This document shows positions 7,347 through 16,014 of a DNA stretch of 30,651 nucleotides, one piece after another. Where the stretch lies: positions 1 to 30,651 of the forward strand of contig CAZCRF010000030.1 of the NCBI GenBank assembly GCA_964501065.1, given 5' to 3'. The notes under the pieces were generated by a model. It searched no databases and was not told where the DNA came from. It saw nothing but the letters and a program-made list of their open reading frames with translations. Positions within the stretch are counted from its first letter, which is position 1. Every line of letters starts with the position of its first letter. The position numbers and the translations under genes were made by a program. This DNA is from Hallerella sp964501065 (GTDB lineage Bacteria > Fibrobacterota > Fibrobacteria > Fibrobacterales > Fibrobacteraceae).

Positions 7347-8740
7347 CTTTTCTTTGCCCTTTTGCCCTTGGAGGTCTTGGACGGAGACTTCTTTGTCGGC
7401 GGGTCGACTGCGGGAATGTCCTTGGGGAGGACGGTCACGCGCGGAGCGTCCGGGCGGATGACTTCCAAGAGGGCGTCGAAGAACAAGTCGCCCAAGAGTT
7501 CATAGCCCGCATTTTTGAAATGGACGAAATCCTTTTTGGCGTAATCCGCCCGTTGCCACGTCTCCATGGAACGGAATCCCCCCATGACGGCGTACATGTC
7601 CCAATAGCCGCCTTTGTATTTGAGGGCGAGTTCCTTGACGGCTTCTGCCGCTTTGGCCGTGTTCCCGTTCGGCTGGGAGCTTTTTGTCAGGTGACAGTCG
7701 TTGTTTGAGATGAAGAGGAAAGCGGCCTTCGGGGAAACTTTCCGGATGCGGTGGATGAGAGTGTCGTATCTGGCCTTGTAAAGCTCCTTGTCGAAGTTCT
7801 CCACGTTCGCATCGTTGATTCCTATCGCGAAGATGACCAAGTCCGGCTTTGAAAAATCCAAGTCCTTTTCCAAATTTTCAAGGGAGAGGTAGGCGGAAAG
7901 GTCCGCCCCGTTGACTCCGATGGAGTTGTAGGTCAGCCCGGCGACCGTGTCCGAGAGCAGAATCCCCGTGAGGGTGAATGACGGTTGCGTCTTGAAAAAG
8001 TTCGTGTCGGCGAAAAGGGAGTCCCGCGAAAGGGAATCGAGAGCGTCCAAAGTGTCGCGGAGATATTTCGTCCTCGCGGAATCCTTCCACGGGAATGTGA
8101 GGATCAGGGAGTCGGCGCGGCGCGGCAGGTTGAAGGCGAAGCTCCCCGAAAGGCTGTCCCTGGTCCCGAAAAGGGGAGTCCCGTTCGAATCGAGTTGCAG
8201 GGCGGGTTCGATGGAGTCCGGGGAACTGCCGAAAACGCGAACCTTGGTGAAGTGCCAAAAATTCTCTTCCGGGGACTTTGTGCCGAGAACGACGCGCACT
8301 TCTGCGTCGGGGTCGATGGTCGTCACTTCGAATCCCGTGATGCCGAGAGGGTGTGCGCGCTCCTTGCGGACGCTGCGCGCCCATTTGAAATGCCCCTTGC
8401 GCCGCGAAACGTAGCTCGCCGGAGTGTTGGACCTTGCCGCCGTGTAAGGGAACACGAAGCCTCTCCCGGCGGCGGGAAGCCCCAAGTCCCGGATGAAATG
8501 GGTCCGGACCCGGTTCGACATCACGTCCGCCTGGATGTGCGAGCCGCCCAAATGCAAGATGTTGACGTTCCCGGAACCCGTGAAGGAGAGGGAATCCAAC
8601 TTGTGCAGAAACGGCGCGAACGCGGCATTGCCGGCTGGAAAGACGATATGGTTCTTGGACGTGTCGATGGGGAGGTTCACCGTGACCGTCCCGGCGAAAA
8701 TCGGCGCAAAGGAAAGTAGGGCTGCCCAAAGGATTTTCAC
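7343..8740 (-). CDS. Periplasmic SGNH/GDSL hydrolase-like protein (second copy)
   Basis: A 465-residue exported protein starting at GTG 8740, chosen because it opens a signal peptide (VKILWAALLSFAPIFAG) and overlaps the upstream stop by 4 bases (GTGA). The SGNH blocks are HLGGSHIQAD with Ser67, a VIFAIGINDANVE block supplying the Asn, and DFVHFKNAG with Asp404 and His407. YWDMYAVMGG just before the last block also occurs in the upstream protein, so the two are paralogues. The C-terminus is a basic tail rich in Lys, Pro and Ser. SGNH proteins next to an MBOAT (AlgJ/AlgX, PatB type) usually carry out or assist polymer O-acetylation or de-acetylation. That role is inferred from context; hydrolysis of another ester is an alternative. 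Confidence 0.85.
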   Translation of the reverse strand: MKILWAALLSFAPIFAGTVTVNLPIDTSKNHIVFPAGNAAFAPFLHKLDSLSFTGSGNVNILHLGGSHIQADVMSNRVRTHFIRDLGLPAAGRGFVFPYTAARSNTPASYVSRRKGHFKWARSVRKERAHPLGITGFEVTTIDPDAEVRVVLGTKSPEENFWHFTKVRVFGSSPDSIEPALQLDSNGTPLFGTRDSLSGSFAFNLPRRADSLILTFPWKDSARTKYLRDTLDALDSLSRDSLFADTNFFKTQPSFTLTGILLSDTVAGLTYNSIGVNGADLSAYLSLENLEKDLDFSKPDLVIFAIGINDANVENFDKELYKARYDTLIHRIRKVSPKAAFLFISNNDCHLTKSSQPNGNTAKAAEAVKELALKYKGGYWDMYAVMGGFRSMETWQRADYAKKDFVHFKNAGYELLGDLFFDALLEVIRPDAPRVTVLPKDIPAVDPPTKKSPSKTSKGKRAKKR

Positions 8741-10401
8741 GGGCTCGCCTCCGGGAGGTCTTCGGCGTTTTTCGTGTCTTGTGTGGACGGGGCGTCGCCT
8801 GGCGAGGGTTGCACATCCAGGATGGGAGTGAGGATGAGCGTGTCGTCTGCCGTGACCAAAGTGTCCTTGGGGAGTGGCGCGAGAGCCGCGCTGTCGGCGA
8901 AGGCGCGTATTTCGCCGAGCTTTCCGGAGTCGATGCCGTGCAACGCGCGGAATTGGAAGTAGTCGTAATGCAGCTTGATCGAGCTGTAGAGAAGTTCGCC
9001 GATGCGGGTCGCCCCTGCACGCGTGAAGTGGATGTAGTCCGGGCCGCCCAGCTTTTCCTGCACCCAGGAGAGCATGGCGTTGTGCCCGCCCATCACGCGG
9101 TACATGTCCCAATAGGCGCAGCCGTTTTTGAGGGCGACTTTCCGAATCGTCTCCACGGTCATTTCAAGGCTCGGGAAGCTGGTCCATTTCCCGTTGACCT
9201 TTTTGGACATGTCGGCGGGCCCGATGAAGAGAATGTCCGCTTCGGGGGCGGCTTTCCTGACCGCCTGGATTTGCTTTTCCAAGATGCGTTCCACCCAGTC
9301 CAGGTTGGACTTGTTGACGCTCGGCACCAAGTTCCCGCCGTATTCCATGATGATGAGCTTCGCGTTGATGGCCTTGAGGGACGATCCGAGGAGAGTGTTG
9401 TCCATCTTGGTGAAAATCGTGCCGGAGCTTCCGCGCATGGCGACATTGTCCATGGCGATTCCAGCCGAGGAATCCAAGACTATCGTGTAAAGTTCCGCGT
9501 TTCCCGAAACGTTCAACGTGGCGGAAGAGGTTTCGTGCTGCAGATTCCAGGTGTAGACGGAGAGGCTCGGAAACGTTTCGACGTCGGGCGGCGCCGCTTG
9601 GAATTTTTTGGTGACGGTCTTGATTTCCGTGGTGGAATCCTTTTCGACGGTATCTGGCACGGCTGCCGAATAGACGAGCTTCGTCTTCAGGTTCGCCTTG
9701 TTCGCGAGCAGCCGCACTTTGCGGAATTTCCCGGCGTGGGGGAATTCCTTTGCGCGGGAATTTTTGCGGAGGGTGAAGGTCGCGGAACCGCGCAAGTCGG
9801 TCGTTTGGGCCAGCGGACCGTACTTGTTCCCCGCGGCGCGTTCTTCTTCAGGCCCGAAGATGCGATGACGCGTGAGGGAGCCCGTGCTGTGGTTCTTGAA
9901 CGCCATCGACGGGATGTCGGCTAGCGGGGGGAGCATCCCCGGGCCCGTCCCGCCCCAAAGGGATTGGAAGAGTTCCCGGGCTGCGGACGTGATTCTGTCG
10001 CCTTCGAGTTGGGAATCCCCATAATGGACGATGTGCACGACTTCTCCCGAATCCTCGGCTTCTTCCAGACTTGAAAAAAAACGGTCGAACCAGCACGGGT
10101 CGTTTCCGGGGAAGTCGAACCGCGTCGTCCCTTCGCGGAAGAAGTCCTCGTAGAAGCGGAGCGAGTCCGCGTATTCGGCGAATTCCCGCTGGCGTGTCTC
10201 GGCGAGCATCTTCTGGATTTGCTCTTCCGGGTCGACCGTGTCCGCCGCCATGGCTTTGTCCGCTTCGAGTTCCGAAAGGAGGGAGGGAAAGTGCAAAGTG
10301 AACGTCCCGAGGCGGATGCCGTCCGCGGGAAACACGATGGAGACCGTTCCCAAAATGAGGAATACGGCCAAGATGCTGAGCAGAGTTCGGAACGGCGTCA
10401 T
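8737..10401 (-). CDS. SGNH/GDSL hydrolase-like protein with N-terminal membrane anchor (first copy)
   Basis: A 554-residue protein with one N-terminal hydrophobic segment (residues about 6-24), an anchor or signal. A Glu/Asp-rich helical region follows (45-90). The catalytic domain has HYGDSQLEGDR with Ser130, a MRGSSG oxyanion-type block near 322, YGGN with Asn357, and PDYIHFTRAG with Asp455 and His458. A C-terminal extension of about 75 residues after LHYDYFQF is Asp/Pro/Thr-rich and probably disordered. The ATG at 10401 overlaps the hisS stop (TGATG); a GTG directly before it is possible. With its paralogue downstream and the MBOAT gene it forms a surface-polymer acylation cassette. The full Ser-Asn-Asp-His set suggests it is active. 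Confidence 0.87.
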   Translation of the reverse strand: MTPFRTLLSILAVFLILGTVSIVFPADGIRLGTFTLHFPSLLSELEADKAMAADTVDPEEQIQKMLAETRQREFAEYADSLRFYEDFFREGTTRFDFPGNDPCWFDRFFSSLEEAEDSGEVVHIVHYGDSQLEGDRITSAARELFQSLWGGTGPGMLPPLADIPSMAFKNHSTGSLTRHRIFGPEEERAAGNKYGPLAQTTDLRGSATFTLRKNSRAKEFPHAGKFRKVRLLANKANLKTKLVYSAAVPDTVEKDSTTEIKTVTKKFQAAPPDVETFPSLSVYTWNLQHETSSATLNVSGNAELYTIVLDSSAGIAMDNVAMRGSSGTIFTKMDNTLLGSSLKAINAKLIIMEYGGNLVPSVNKSNLDWVERILEKQIQAVRKAAPEADILFIGPADMSKKVNGKWTSFPSLEMTVETIRKVALKNGCAYWDMYRVMGGHNAMLSWVQEKLGGPDYIHFTRAGATRIGELLYSSIKLHYDYFQFRALHGIDSGKLGEIRAFADSAALAPLPKDTLVTADDTLILTPILDVQPSPGDAPSTQDTKNAEDLPEASP

Positions 10402-11693
10402 CACTGGCCCTGGATCCGGGCGATTTCGTCAAGGGTCCCCACTCCGGAGGTTCCCGAGGAGAGAATCTTGTACTCGAAGCTTCCCGCCGGAGCCTTTTCC
10501 CCGTCGACGTAGACGACGATTTTCGCCCCTTGGGCATTGGCCTGTTCCATCTGCTTGCCGAGCTTCGCCGGGGAGAGCGGGTGGTTCACCGAGAAGCCTT
10601 TTCTTCGGAATTCGCCGGCGACTTCGAAGATTTTGTCCATGTCGTTCGTGAAGCTCGCGACGAAAATGTCGAGAGCCTGTTTCGCCGACGGGAGAAGCCC
10701 GCGCTCCTCGAGGAGGTTCGCAAGGACGACATCCCCCATGCCGAATCCCACGCCGGGGACCTTCTTGCCGCCGAGGGTTTCCGTCAGGCTGTCGTAACGG
10801 CCGCCGCCGGCAATCGCGCGCATGGACTTCCCCTTGTCATAGACTTCGAAGACGATTCCCGTGTAGTAGGCGAGTCCGCGAACGATGGAAAGGTCCAGAG
10901 AGACGGAATCAGCGACCCCGGCGGCTTCCAGTGCGCGGAACAGCGTCCGGATTTCGTCCAAGGCTTCTTTCGCCCCGTCGGAGGAAATCCTTTCGGCGAC
11001 TTCGTTCAGGCCTTTTGCGTTCATGAAGTCGTCGAGCTTCGCCGTTTGCGCCTCGGAAAGCCCGGCATCCGCAAGTTCCCTGTAAAAGTCCGACTTCTCG
11101 ATTTTCAGGCGGCGGTCCAGGACGGGATAGACTTTCGACTGGTCTTCGACGCCGATTTCGGAGAGGAAGCGGTTCAACAGTTTGCGGCTGGAGATTCCGA
11201 TGCAGAAGTCGTCCGCCTTCAACCCGAAGTCCTTGAGCATGGAGGCGATTGCGGAAAGGAGGTCCGCTTCGGCGTAGATGCTCTCCGTGCCGATGATGTC
11301 GAGGTTCAGTTGGAAAAATTCCCGGAGTCTGCCCTTTTGGGCGCGCTCGTAGCGGAAAAGTCTCGGAATGCTGAACCATTTGAAAGGCTTGCGGAGCGAG
11401 TTTCCCTTTTGGATTACTAAACGCGCCAGTGTCGGCGTCATTTCCGGGCGCAGGGCGATGTGCCGTCCGCCCTTGTCCGTGAAGTCGTATAGCTGGCTCA
11501 CGATTTCGTCGCCGGATTTCCCCGTGTAGAGTTCGAGGTGTTCGAACATCGGCCCTTCGTATTCTTCGTAACCGAATCGGAGGGCGGCTTTGCGCCAGGT
11601 GTCGAAAATGTAGTTTTGAATCCGCATGGATTCCGGGTAAAAGTCGCGCGTGCCTTTCGGCAGGGGGGGCGTTTGCATTTTTTGAGTTGTCAT
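10401..11693 (-). CDS. hisS: Histidyl-tRNA synthetase
   Basis: A 430-residue class II aminoacyl-tRNA synthetase that charges tRNA-His. The N-terminal PLPKGTRDFYPES (10-22) is the hallmark of HisRS. Motif 2 is RLFRYERAQKGRLREFFQLN (111-130), and the histidine-binding HisA block is VRGLAYYTGIVFEVYDKG (near 270). Motif 3 follows as GGKKVPGVGFGMGDVV, and the C-terminal anticodon-binding domain ends the protein. Length is normal. It heads a minus-strand operon with two SGNH proteins and an MBOAT acyltransferase, an unusual housekeeping/accessory arrangement held together by 1-4-base overlaps. A TAACTTTC box ends 7 bases before the ATG and no Shine-Dalgarno is present, so a leaderless transcript is likely. 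It diverges from surE. Confidence 0.97.
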   Translation of the reverse strand: MTTQKMQTPPLPKGTRDFYPESMRIQNYIFDTWRKAALRFGYEEYEGPMFEHLELYTGKSGDEIVSQLYDFTDKGGRHIALRPEMTPTLARLVIQKGNSLRKPFKWFSIPRLFRYERAQKGRLREFFQLNLDIIGTESIYAEADLLSAIASMLKDFGLKADDFCIGISSRKLLNRFLSEIGVEDQSKVYPVLDRRLKIEKSDFYRELADAGLSEAQTAKLDDFMNAKGLNEVAERISSDGAKEALDEIRTLFRALEAAGVADSVSLDLSIVRGLAYYTGIVFEVYDKGKSMRAIAGGGRYDSLTETLGGKKVPGVGFGMGDVVLANLLEERGLLPSAKQALDIFVASFTNDMDKIFEVAGEFRRKGFSVNHPLSPAKLGKQMEQANAQGAKIVVYVDGEKAPAGSFEYKILSSGTSGVGTLDEIARIQGQ

Positions 11694-11700
11694 ACGGTGT

Positions 11701-11708
11701 GAAAGTTA
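11701..11708 (-). promoter_or_regulatory. Putative hisS -7 box (TAACTTTC), leaderless
   Basis: Seven of eight bases match TAnnTTTG. The hisS ATG begins after a 7-base spacer. It is divergent from the surE box 33 bases away. Confidence 0.4.
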
Positions 11709-11741
11709 GCATTTTCGTTCGGCAAGCCCGATGGATTTTTC

Positions 11742-11749
11742 TATCTTTG
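11742..11749 (+). promoter_or_regulatory. Putative surE -7 box (TATCTTTG), leaderless
   Basis: Exact match to TAnnTTTG, with a 6-base spacer to ATG 11756 and no Shine-Dalgarno sequence. A leaderless surE-gyrA transcript is predicted. Confidence 0.5.
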
Positions 11750-11755
11750 TGGCAA

Positions 11756-12538
11756 ATGGCGGGAATTTCAAAACCGGAAATTTTACTCACGAACGACGAC
11801 GGATTCCAGAGTCCGTTGCTCGTTCCGCTCGCGAAGGCCCTTGCGGAAGTGGCTCGTGTGCGCGTCTTGGTCCCCGCTTCCGGGATGAGCGGCGTTTCGC
11901 ACGCCTTCACGGGCGGCGTCGGGCTGGAGCTTTCCTCTGTTCCCGGGAACTATCCTTTCGAATTCCACACCCTTTCGGGAACCCCCGCGGATTGCACCAA
12001 GTTCGGGCTCCGCAAGCTTTACCGCGACATCCGCTTCGACTGCGTGATTTCAGGGCCGAACGCGGGGGAGAATTCGGGAGTCTCCGCCATCTATTCGGGG
12101 ACTGTCGCCGGTGCGCGGGAGGCCGCTCTTTGGGGAGTTCCGGGGATGGCCCTTTCGCTTTCGAGCGTCTCCGCCGACGAAATGCTCTCGGAGCTTTGCC
12201 GTTTCGCCGCAGAGATCGTCGAAAAAAGGCTTTACGAGAAAATTTCCGCATGCACGATTTGGAATGTGAACTACCCGGACGAGACGCGCACAGCCTTTCG
12301 GGGTTACCGCACGGCGAGGCAGGAGCTTTCCATGTTCACGGATCATTACGAAGAACGGGACGGGCTTTTTTACCTCGGCGGGTGGAAGGAATCCGCAAAC
12401 TTCGCTCCGGGGTCGGACGACGCGCTTCTCGAACAGGGCTTTGCGACCATTACCCCGATGACTTTCGATATGACGGCAATTTCGGGAATTCCCGAACTCG
12501 AACGCCTCTTGAATGAAAATTTGAAACAAGCAGATTAA
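11756..12538 (+). CDS. surE: 5'/3'-nucleotidase SurE
   Basis: A 260-residue metal-dependent phosphatase acting on nucleoside monophosphates. The metal-binding motif ILLTNDDG (Asp14, Asp15) is at the N-terminus, followed by the SGMSGVSHAFT block supplying the Ser ligand, HTLSGTPADC, and the SGPNAGENSGVSAIYSGTVA motif with the Asn ligand, all diagnostic of SurE. The C-terminal half is shorter and more divergent than the E. coli protein, but length is within the family range. ATG 11756 is chosen because it lies directly before the conserved N-terminus and right after a -7 box; an upstream in-frame start at 11687 would run through that promoter. gyrA starts 12 bases after its stop. Confidence 0.94.
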   Translation: MAGISKPEILLTNDDGFQSPLLVPLAKALAEVARVRVLVPASGMSGVSHAFTGGVGLELSSVPGNYPFEFHTLSGTPADCTKFGLRKLYRDIRFDCVISGPNAGENSGVSAIYSGTVAGAREAALWGVPGMALSLSSVSADEMLSELCRFAAEIVEKRLYEKISACTIWNVNYPDETRTAFRGYRTARQELSMFTDHYEERDGLFYLGGWKESANFAPGSDDALLEQGFATITPMTFDMTAISGIPELERLLNENLKQAD

Positions 12539-12550
12539 GAAGGAAAATCC

Positions 12551-15238
12551 ATGGCTGAAGACAAAATCCAATTGATTCCGGGCACTCATTACGAATCGCT
12601 TATCGAAAGGGATATGCAGGATTGCTATCTGAGATATTCCATGAGCGTGATTGTCGCCCGTGCGCTCCCGGACGTGAGGGATGGGATGAAGCCAGTCCAC
12701 CGGCGCGTGCTGTTCGCCATGCATGAACTCGGCTTGACTTCGGAAAAGAAGACGGTGAAGTCGGCGCGCATCGTCGGTGAAGTCATCGGTAAGTACCATC
12801 CGCACGGGGATGCCGCCGCATACGACACGCTGGTCCGCATGGCGCAGAGCTTCTCCCTCCGCTACCCGCTGGTCTTCGGGCAGGGGAACTTCGGGTCGAT
12901 CGACGGCGACAGTGCGGCGGCCATGCGTTACACCGAAGCCAAGATGTCCAAGTTCGGCGACATGATGCTCGAGGATTTGGACAAGGAGACTGTCGACTTG
13001 GGGAAGAACTTCGACGAGACTCTCGACGAACCGCTAGTCCTCCCGTCCGCTTTCCCGAACTTGCTCGTGAACGGATCTTCGGGAATCGCTGTCGGCATGG
13101 CGACGAACATCCCCCCGCACAATTTGAGGGAAATCGTCAGGGCCATCCACGCTTATTGCGAAAATAACGACATCACCGGCGAAGAATTGCTGAACTACGT
13201 CTCCGGACCGGACTTTCCCACCGGCGGCATCATCTGCGGCAAGGCGGGCATCCGCGACGCTTACCTCACCGGTCGCGGGAAAATCCGCGTGCGCGCCCGC
13301 GTGGAAATCGAAAAGGACGCGAAGGGACGCGAACATTTGATCATCTCCGAAATTCCCTACATGGTGAACAAGGCGATGCTGGTGAAGAGCATGGCGGACT
13401 TGGTTCGCGACAAGCGGATCGACGGAATCAGCGACATCCGCGACGAATCGACTGGCGAAATTCGAATCGTCATCGACATCAAGCGCGACTTCCAGGGCGA
13501 CATCGTCCTGAACAACCTGTACAAATACACGCAGCTGCAAGAGACGTTCGGCGTTTACAACTTGGCTCTGGTCAATCGGACGCAGCCGACCCTCCTCACC
13601 CTCAAGGACATGATTCGCCATTACGTGGATCACCGTCTCGACGTCATCCTCCGCCGCACCCAGTTTGAACTGAAGAAGGCGCTCGCGCGGATGCATATTT
13701 TGGAAGCCCTTCGGGTGGCATGCCAAAACATCGACGAGGTTGTCGCCATTATCCGCGCGTCGAAAAGCACCGAAGAAGCCAAGCAAAAGCTTTCGGAGCG
13801 ATTCTCTTTCGACGACACCCAGGCGCAGGCGATTGTCGATATGCAGCTGAAAAAGCTCACCGGTCTGGAAATCGAAAAGCTCGAAGCCGAATACCAGCAG
13901 CTCGTGGAAAGGGTCAGGGACTTGGAAGACATCGTCGCCCGCAAGGAACGCCGCGTGCAAATCGTTTTGGACGCCTTGGACGCGATAGCTGAAAAATACG
14001 GTGACGACCGCCGCACGTCCATCGAAGCCGCCGTGCAAGACTACGATTCCGAGGATTTGATTCCGGAAGAGGAACAGGTGATAACGCTCAGCCGCGAAGG
14101 TTATGTGAAACGCCTCCCGATTGATACGTTCAAGGCGCAGAATCGCGGAGGAAAGGGCATCTCCGGGGCTTCCCTCAAGGAAGAGGACAACATCCAGTCC
14201 ATTTTCACGGCCAGCACGCACAGCTTCCTGCTCGTCTTCACGAACAAGGGGCGCGTCTATTGGACAAAGGTCTATCATTTGGTCGAAGGGACGCGGAACG
14301 GCAAGGGGCGTCCCATTGTGAATTTCGTGAGCCTCTTGCCCGAGGAAAAGGTCTCTGCAATAGTCCCCGTGCGCAAGTTCGGCGGTTACAACTGCTTGGT
14401 CTTCGCCACCAAGAACGGCGTCATCAACAAGATGGATTTGAATCTGTTCGCGAGGCCGCGCAGATCCGGAGTCAACGCCATCACCTTGGACGAAGGCGAT
14501 GAATTGGTGAAGGTGCTCCTTGTCGGCGTGACGGCGGAGCAGATGGAGGCCGCCGCCCGTGGGGAAGAACAGGAACCCGTGGAGACGGACGCTCCGGAAG
14601 GGGAGGAATCCGAGTCCGAATCCGAAGACACCGTCGTCGACAATGAAAATATGGCGAAGGACTTGTTGATGCTTGCCACCAGGAAGGGCCAAGCGTTGAC
14701 ATTCCCGATTTCCGGCATCCGCACGATGGGCCGCGGAACCCACGGCGTGCGCGGCATCCGCTTGGGTGAGGGCGACGAAGTGATCGCTCTCCTGTGGTTG
14801 AAGTCCGACAAGAAGGTGCTGACCATCAGTGAAAACGGCTACGGGAAGCGTTCGGAACCGGCATCCTATCGCGTGACCAAGCGCGGCGGCAAGGGAGTCC
14901 GCAACTTGAACATCACCGAAAAGACGGGGGAGGCCGTTTACGTCGAAAGCGTCGCGGACGATTACGATTTGATCATCACCAGCCGGGAAGGCCAAGTCAT
15001 CCGCATTCCGGTTTCGAGCATCCGCTTGACGGGGCGCGTCTCTCAAGGAGTCAAGGCCATCACTTTGGCGGAAAACGATAAAGTCCAGGATGCGACGGCC
15101 CTTCCGAGTGACGACGACATTGAAATGGAGAGTATCGAAAGTTCGGCGAATGCGGAACTTGTCGAAGGCTCCGCTTCGGAAATTCCGGCGGACGATGCTT
15201 CCGAAGAATCCGCGCCGGAAAGCGCTCCGGAAGCTTAA
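12551..15238 (+). CDS. gyrA: DNA gyrase subunit A
   Basis: An 895-residue subunit of the type II topoisomerase that negatively supercoils DNA. The breakage-reunion domain has the catalytic tyrosine in AAMRYTEAKM (Tyr127, E. coli Tyr122). The quinolone-resistance region reads HPHGDAAAYDTLVRMAQSF; Ala88 stands where E. coli has Ser83, and Asp92 where it has Asp87. FPNLLVNGSSGIAVGMATNI follows. The C-terminal DNA-wrapping domain carries a GyrA box variant QNRGGKG, separating it from ParC. Two acidic segments are present: residues about 672-702, interrupting the C-terminal domain, and the last 35 residues. The start follows AAGAAGGAAAATCC. It lies in an operon with surE and is closed by a terminator. 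Confidence 0.97.
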   Translation: MAEDKIQLIPGTHYESLIERDMQDCYLRYSMSVIVARALPDVRDGMKPVHRRVLFAMHELGLTSEKKTVKSARIVGEVIGKYHPHGDAAAYDTLVRMAQSFSLRYPLVFGQGNFGSIDGDSAAAMRYTEAKMSKFGDMMLEDLDKETVDLGKNFDETLDEPLVLPSAFPNLLVNGSSGIAVGMATNIPPHNLREIVRAIHAYCENNDITGEELLNYVSGPDFPTGGIICGKAGIRDAYLTGRGKIRVRARVEIEKDAKGREHLIISEIPYMVNKAMLVKSMADLVRDKRIDGISDIRDESTGEIRIVIDIKRDFQGDIVLNNLYKYTQLQETFGVYNLALVNRTQPTLLTLKDMIRHYVDHRLDVILRRTQFELKKALARMHILEALRVACQNIDEVVAIIRASKSTEEAKQKLSERFSFDDTQAQAIVDMQLKKLTGLEIEKLEAEYQQLVERVRDLEDIVARKERRVQIVLDALDAIAEKYGDDRRTSIEAAVQDYDSEDLIPEEEQVITLSREGYVKRLPIDTFKAQNRGGKGISGASLKEEDNIQSIFTASTHSFLLVFTNKGRVYWTKVYHLVEGTRNGKGRPIVNFVSLLPEEKVSAIVPVRKFGGYNCLVFATKNGVINKMDLNLFARPRRSGVNAITLDEGDELVKVLLVGVTAEQMEAAARGEEQEPVETDAPEGEESESESEDTVVDNENMAKDLLMLATRKGQALTFPISGIRTMGRGTHGVRGIRLGEGDEVIALLWLKSDKKVLTISENGYGKRSEPASYRVTKRGGKGVRNLNITEKTGEAVYVESVADDYDLIITSREGQVIRIPVSSIRLTGRVSQGVKAITLAENDKVQDATALPSDDDIEMESIESSANAELVEGSASEIPADDASEESAPESAPEA

Positions 15239-15260
15239 ACGGCTTGCGGAAAATTTTGAA

Positions 15261-15297
15261 ACAGGTTCTGCACGTGAAGTGCGGAACCTGTTTTTTT
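15261..15297 (+). terminator. Rho-independent terminator of surE-gyrA
   Basis: ACAGGTTCTGCAC pairs with GTGCGGAACCTGT (one mismatch region) around GTGAA and is followed by seven T residues. Confidence 0.9.
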
Positions 15298-15440
15298 GGG
15301 GAGAAAGCCCATTCCTTGACCTCAATCAAGTCTGCTCTCCAGGTTCCAAAGGTTTCTTGCAATGGAGCAAATTCTCAGCATGCTCCGGCCATTGACTTCT
15401 AGATTTGTCGTCGAGTTGCCTGTTCCTTTGGGGCGCATTT

Positions 15441-15479
15441 AAAAGCAAAGAGTCCGGTTTCTGGTGAAACCGGACTCTG
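15441..15479 (-). terminator. Rho-independent terminator after tRNA-Leu
   Basis: A 13-bp perfect stem (AGAGTCCGGTTTC / GAAACCGGACTCT) lies directly 3' of the tRNA on the minus strand. It is followed on that strand by TTTGCTTTT. It closes tpiA-secG-tRNA-Leu. Confidence 0.85.
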
Positions 15480-15480
15480 A

Positions 15481-15564
15481 TGCGGTCGGACAGACTTGAA
15501 CTGTCAAGCGATTGCTCGCACTAGCACCTCAAGCTAGCGTGTCTACCAATTCCACCACGACCGC
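15481..15564 (-). tRNA. tRNA-Leu (anticodon GAG)
   Basis: An 84-nt class II tRNA. The acceptor stem GCGGTCG pairs with CGACCGC and the discriminator is A. The D arm contains AATTGGTAGA, the anticodon stem CTAGC/GCTAG encloses the loop TTGAGGT (anticodon GAG, reading CUC/CUU), a long variable arm follows, and the T arm has GTTCAAGTC. The 3' CCA is not encoded. It sits about 31 bases after secG on the same strand, the same order as secG-leuU in E. coli. Confidence 0.96.
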
Positions 15565-15595
15565 GTGGTCTCTTGAAGACGCGCAGTAATATAGT

Positions 15596-15991
15596 TTATT
15601 CTGCGGGAGCTGTCAAGGGGTTTTCTGAAGAATTATTTTCAGGAATCTCCGCTGCCGGGACGGCTATCGGGGCGGCGACCGGCTGTGCCGGAGTTGCAGT
15701 CGCTTGCTCCGCCGCTGCTTGTTTCAGCGCAGACGTTTCTCCAGCGGTCCTGTCTTCTTGGATCGTCATGTAGCCGAGGAAGAAGACCAGCACCAAGTAA
15801 ACGATGCCGACAACCCGCGTGAGCTTTTGGACGAAGGTGGCAGCCCCCGCCGTGGAGAATGCGGACTGCGAGGTCATTCCGCCGAGACCGGCTAGGCCTC
15901 CCATCTTGTCATTCTGGAGAAGAATCAACATGATGAGGAACAGGCAGAGGAAAATGTGGATGACGATTCCGACCCAAAAAAGTGTTGACAT
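15596..15991 (-). CDS. secG: Protein-export membrane protein SecG
   Basis: A 131-residue small subunit of the SecYEG translocon. Two transmembrane segments are visible: VGIVIHIFLCLFLIMLILLQ (about 7-26) and VVGIVYLVLVFFLGYM (about 61-76). Between them is the family loop QNDKMGGLAGLGGMTSQSAF. The region after residue 80 is an Ala/Pro/Glu-rich low-complexity tail, longer than in many SecG proteins and probably disordered. The ATG follows CAGGAATCCCT, 23 bases after the tpiA stop. The tpiA-secG-tRNA-Leu order places it in one operon with a glycolytic gene and the tRNA. Confidence 0.94.
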   Translation of the reverse strand: MSTLFWVGIVIHIFLCLFLIMLILLQNDKMGGLAGLGGMTSQSAFSTAGAATFVQKLTRVVGIVYLVLVFFLGYMTIQEDRTAGETSALKQAAAEQATATPAQPVAAPIAVPAAEIPENNSSENPLTAPAE

Positions 15992-16014
15992 AGGGATTCC
16001 TGAATAAAGAGTGA

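Noticed and set aside
8779..9924. A 381-codon open frame antisense to the first SGNH gene
   Set aside because: No start signal or domain. The opposite strand carries the SGNH catalytic blocks and overlapping operon structure.
13034..15325. A 763-codon open frame antisense to gyrA
   Set aside because: It is a shadow of the gyrA codon pattern in GC-rich DNA. The sense frame has all gyrase motifs, while the antisense product has no recognisable domain or ribosome-binding site.
15298..15440. Possible small gene between the gyrA terminator and the tRNA terminator
   Set aside because: No start codon with a ribosome-binding site and no coding-like pattern. It looks like plain spacer.
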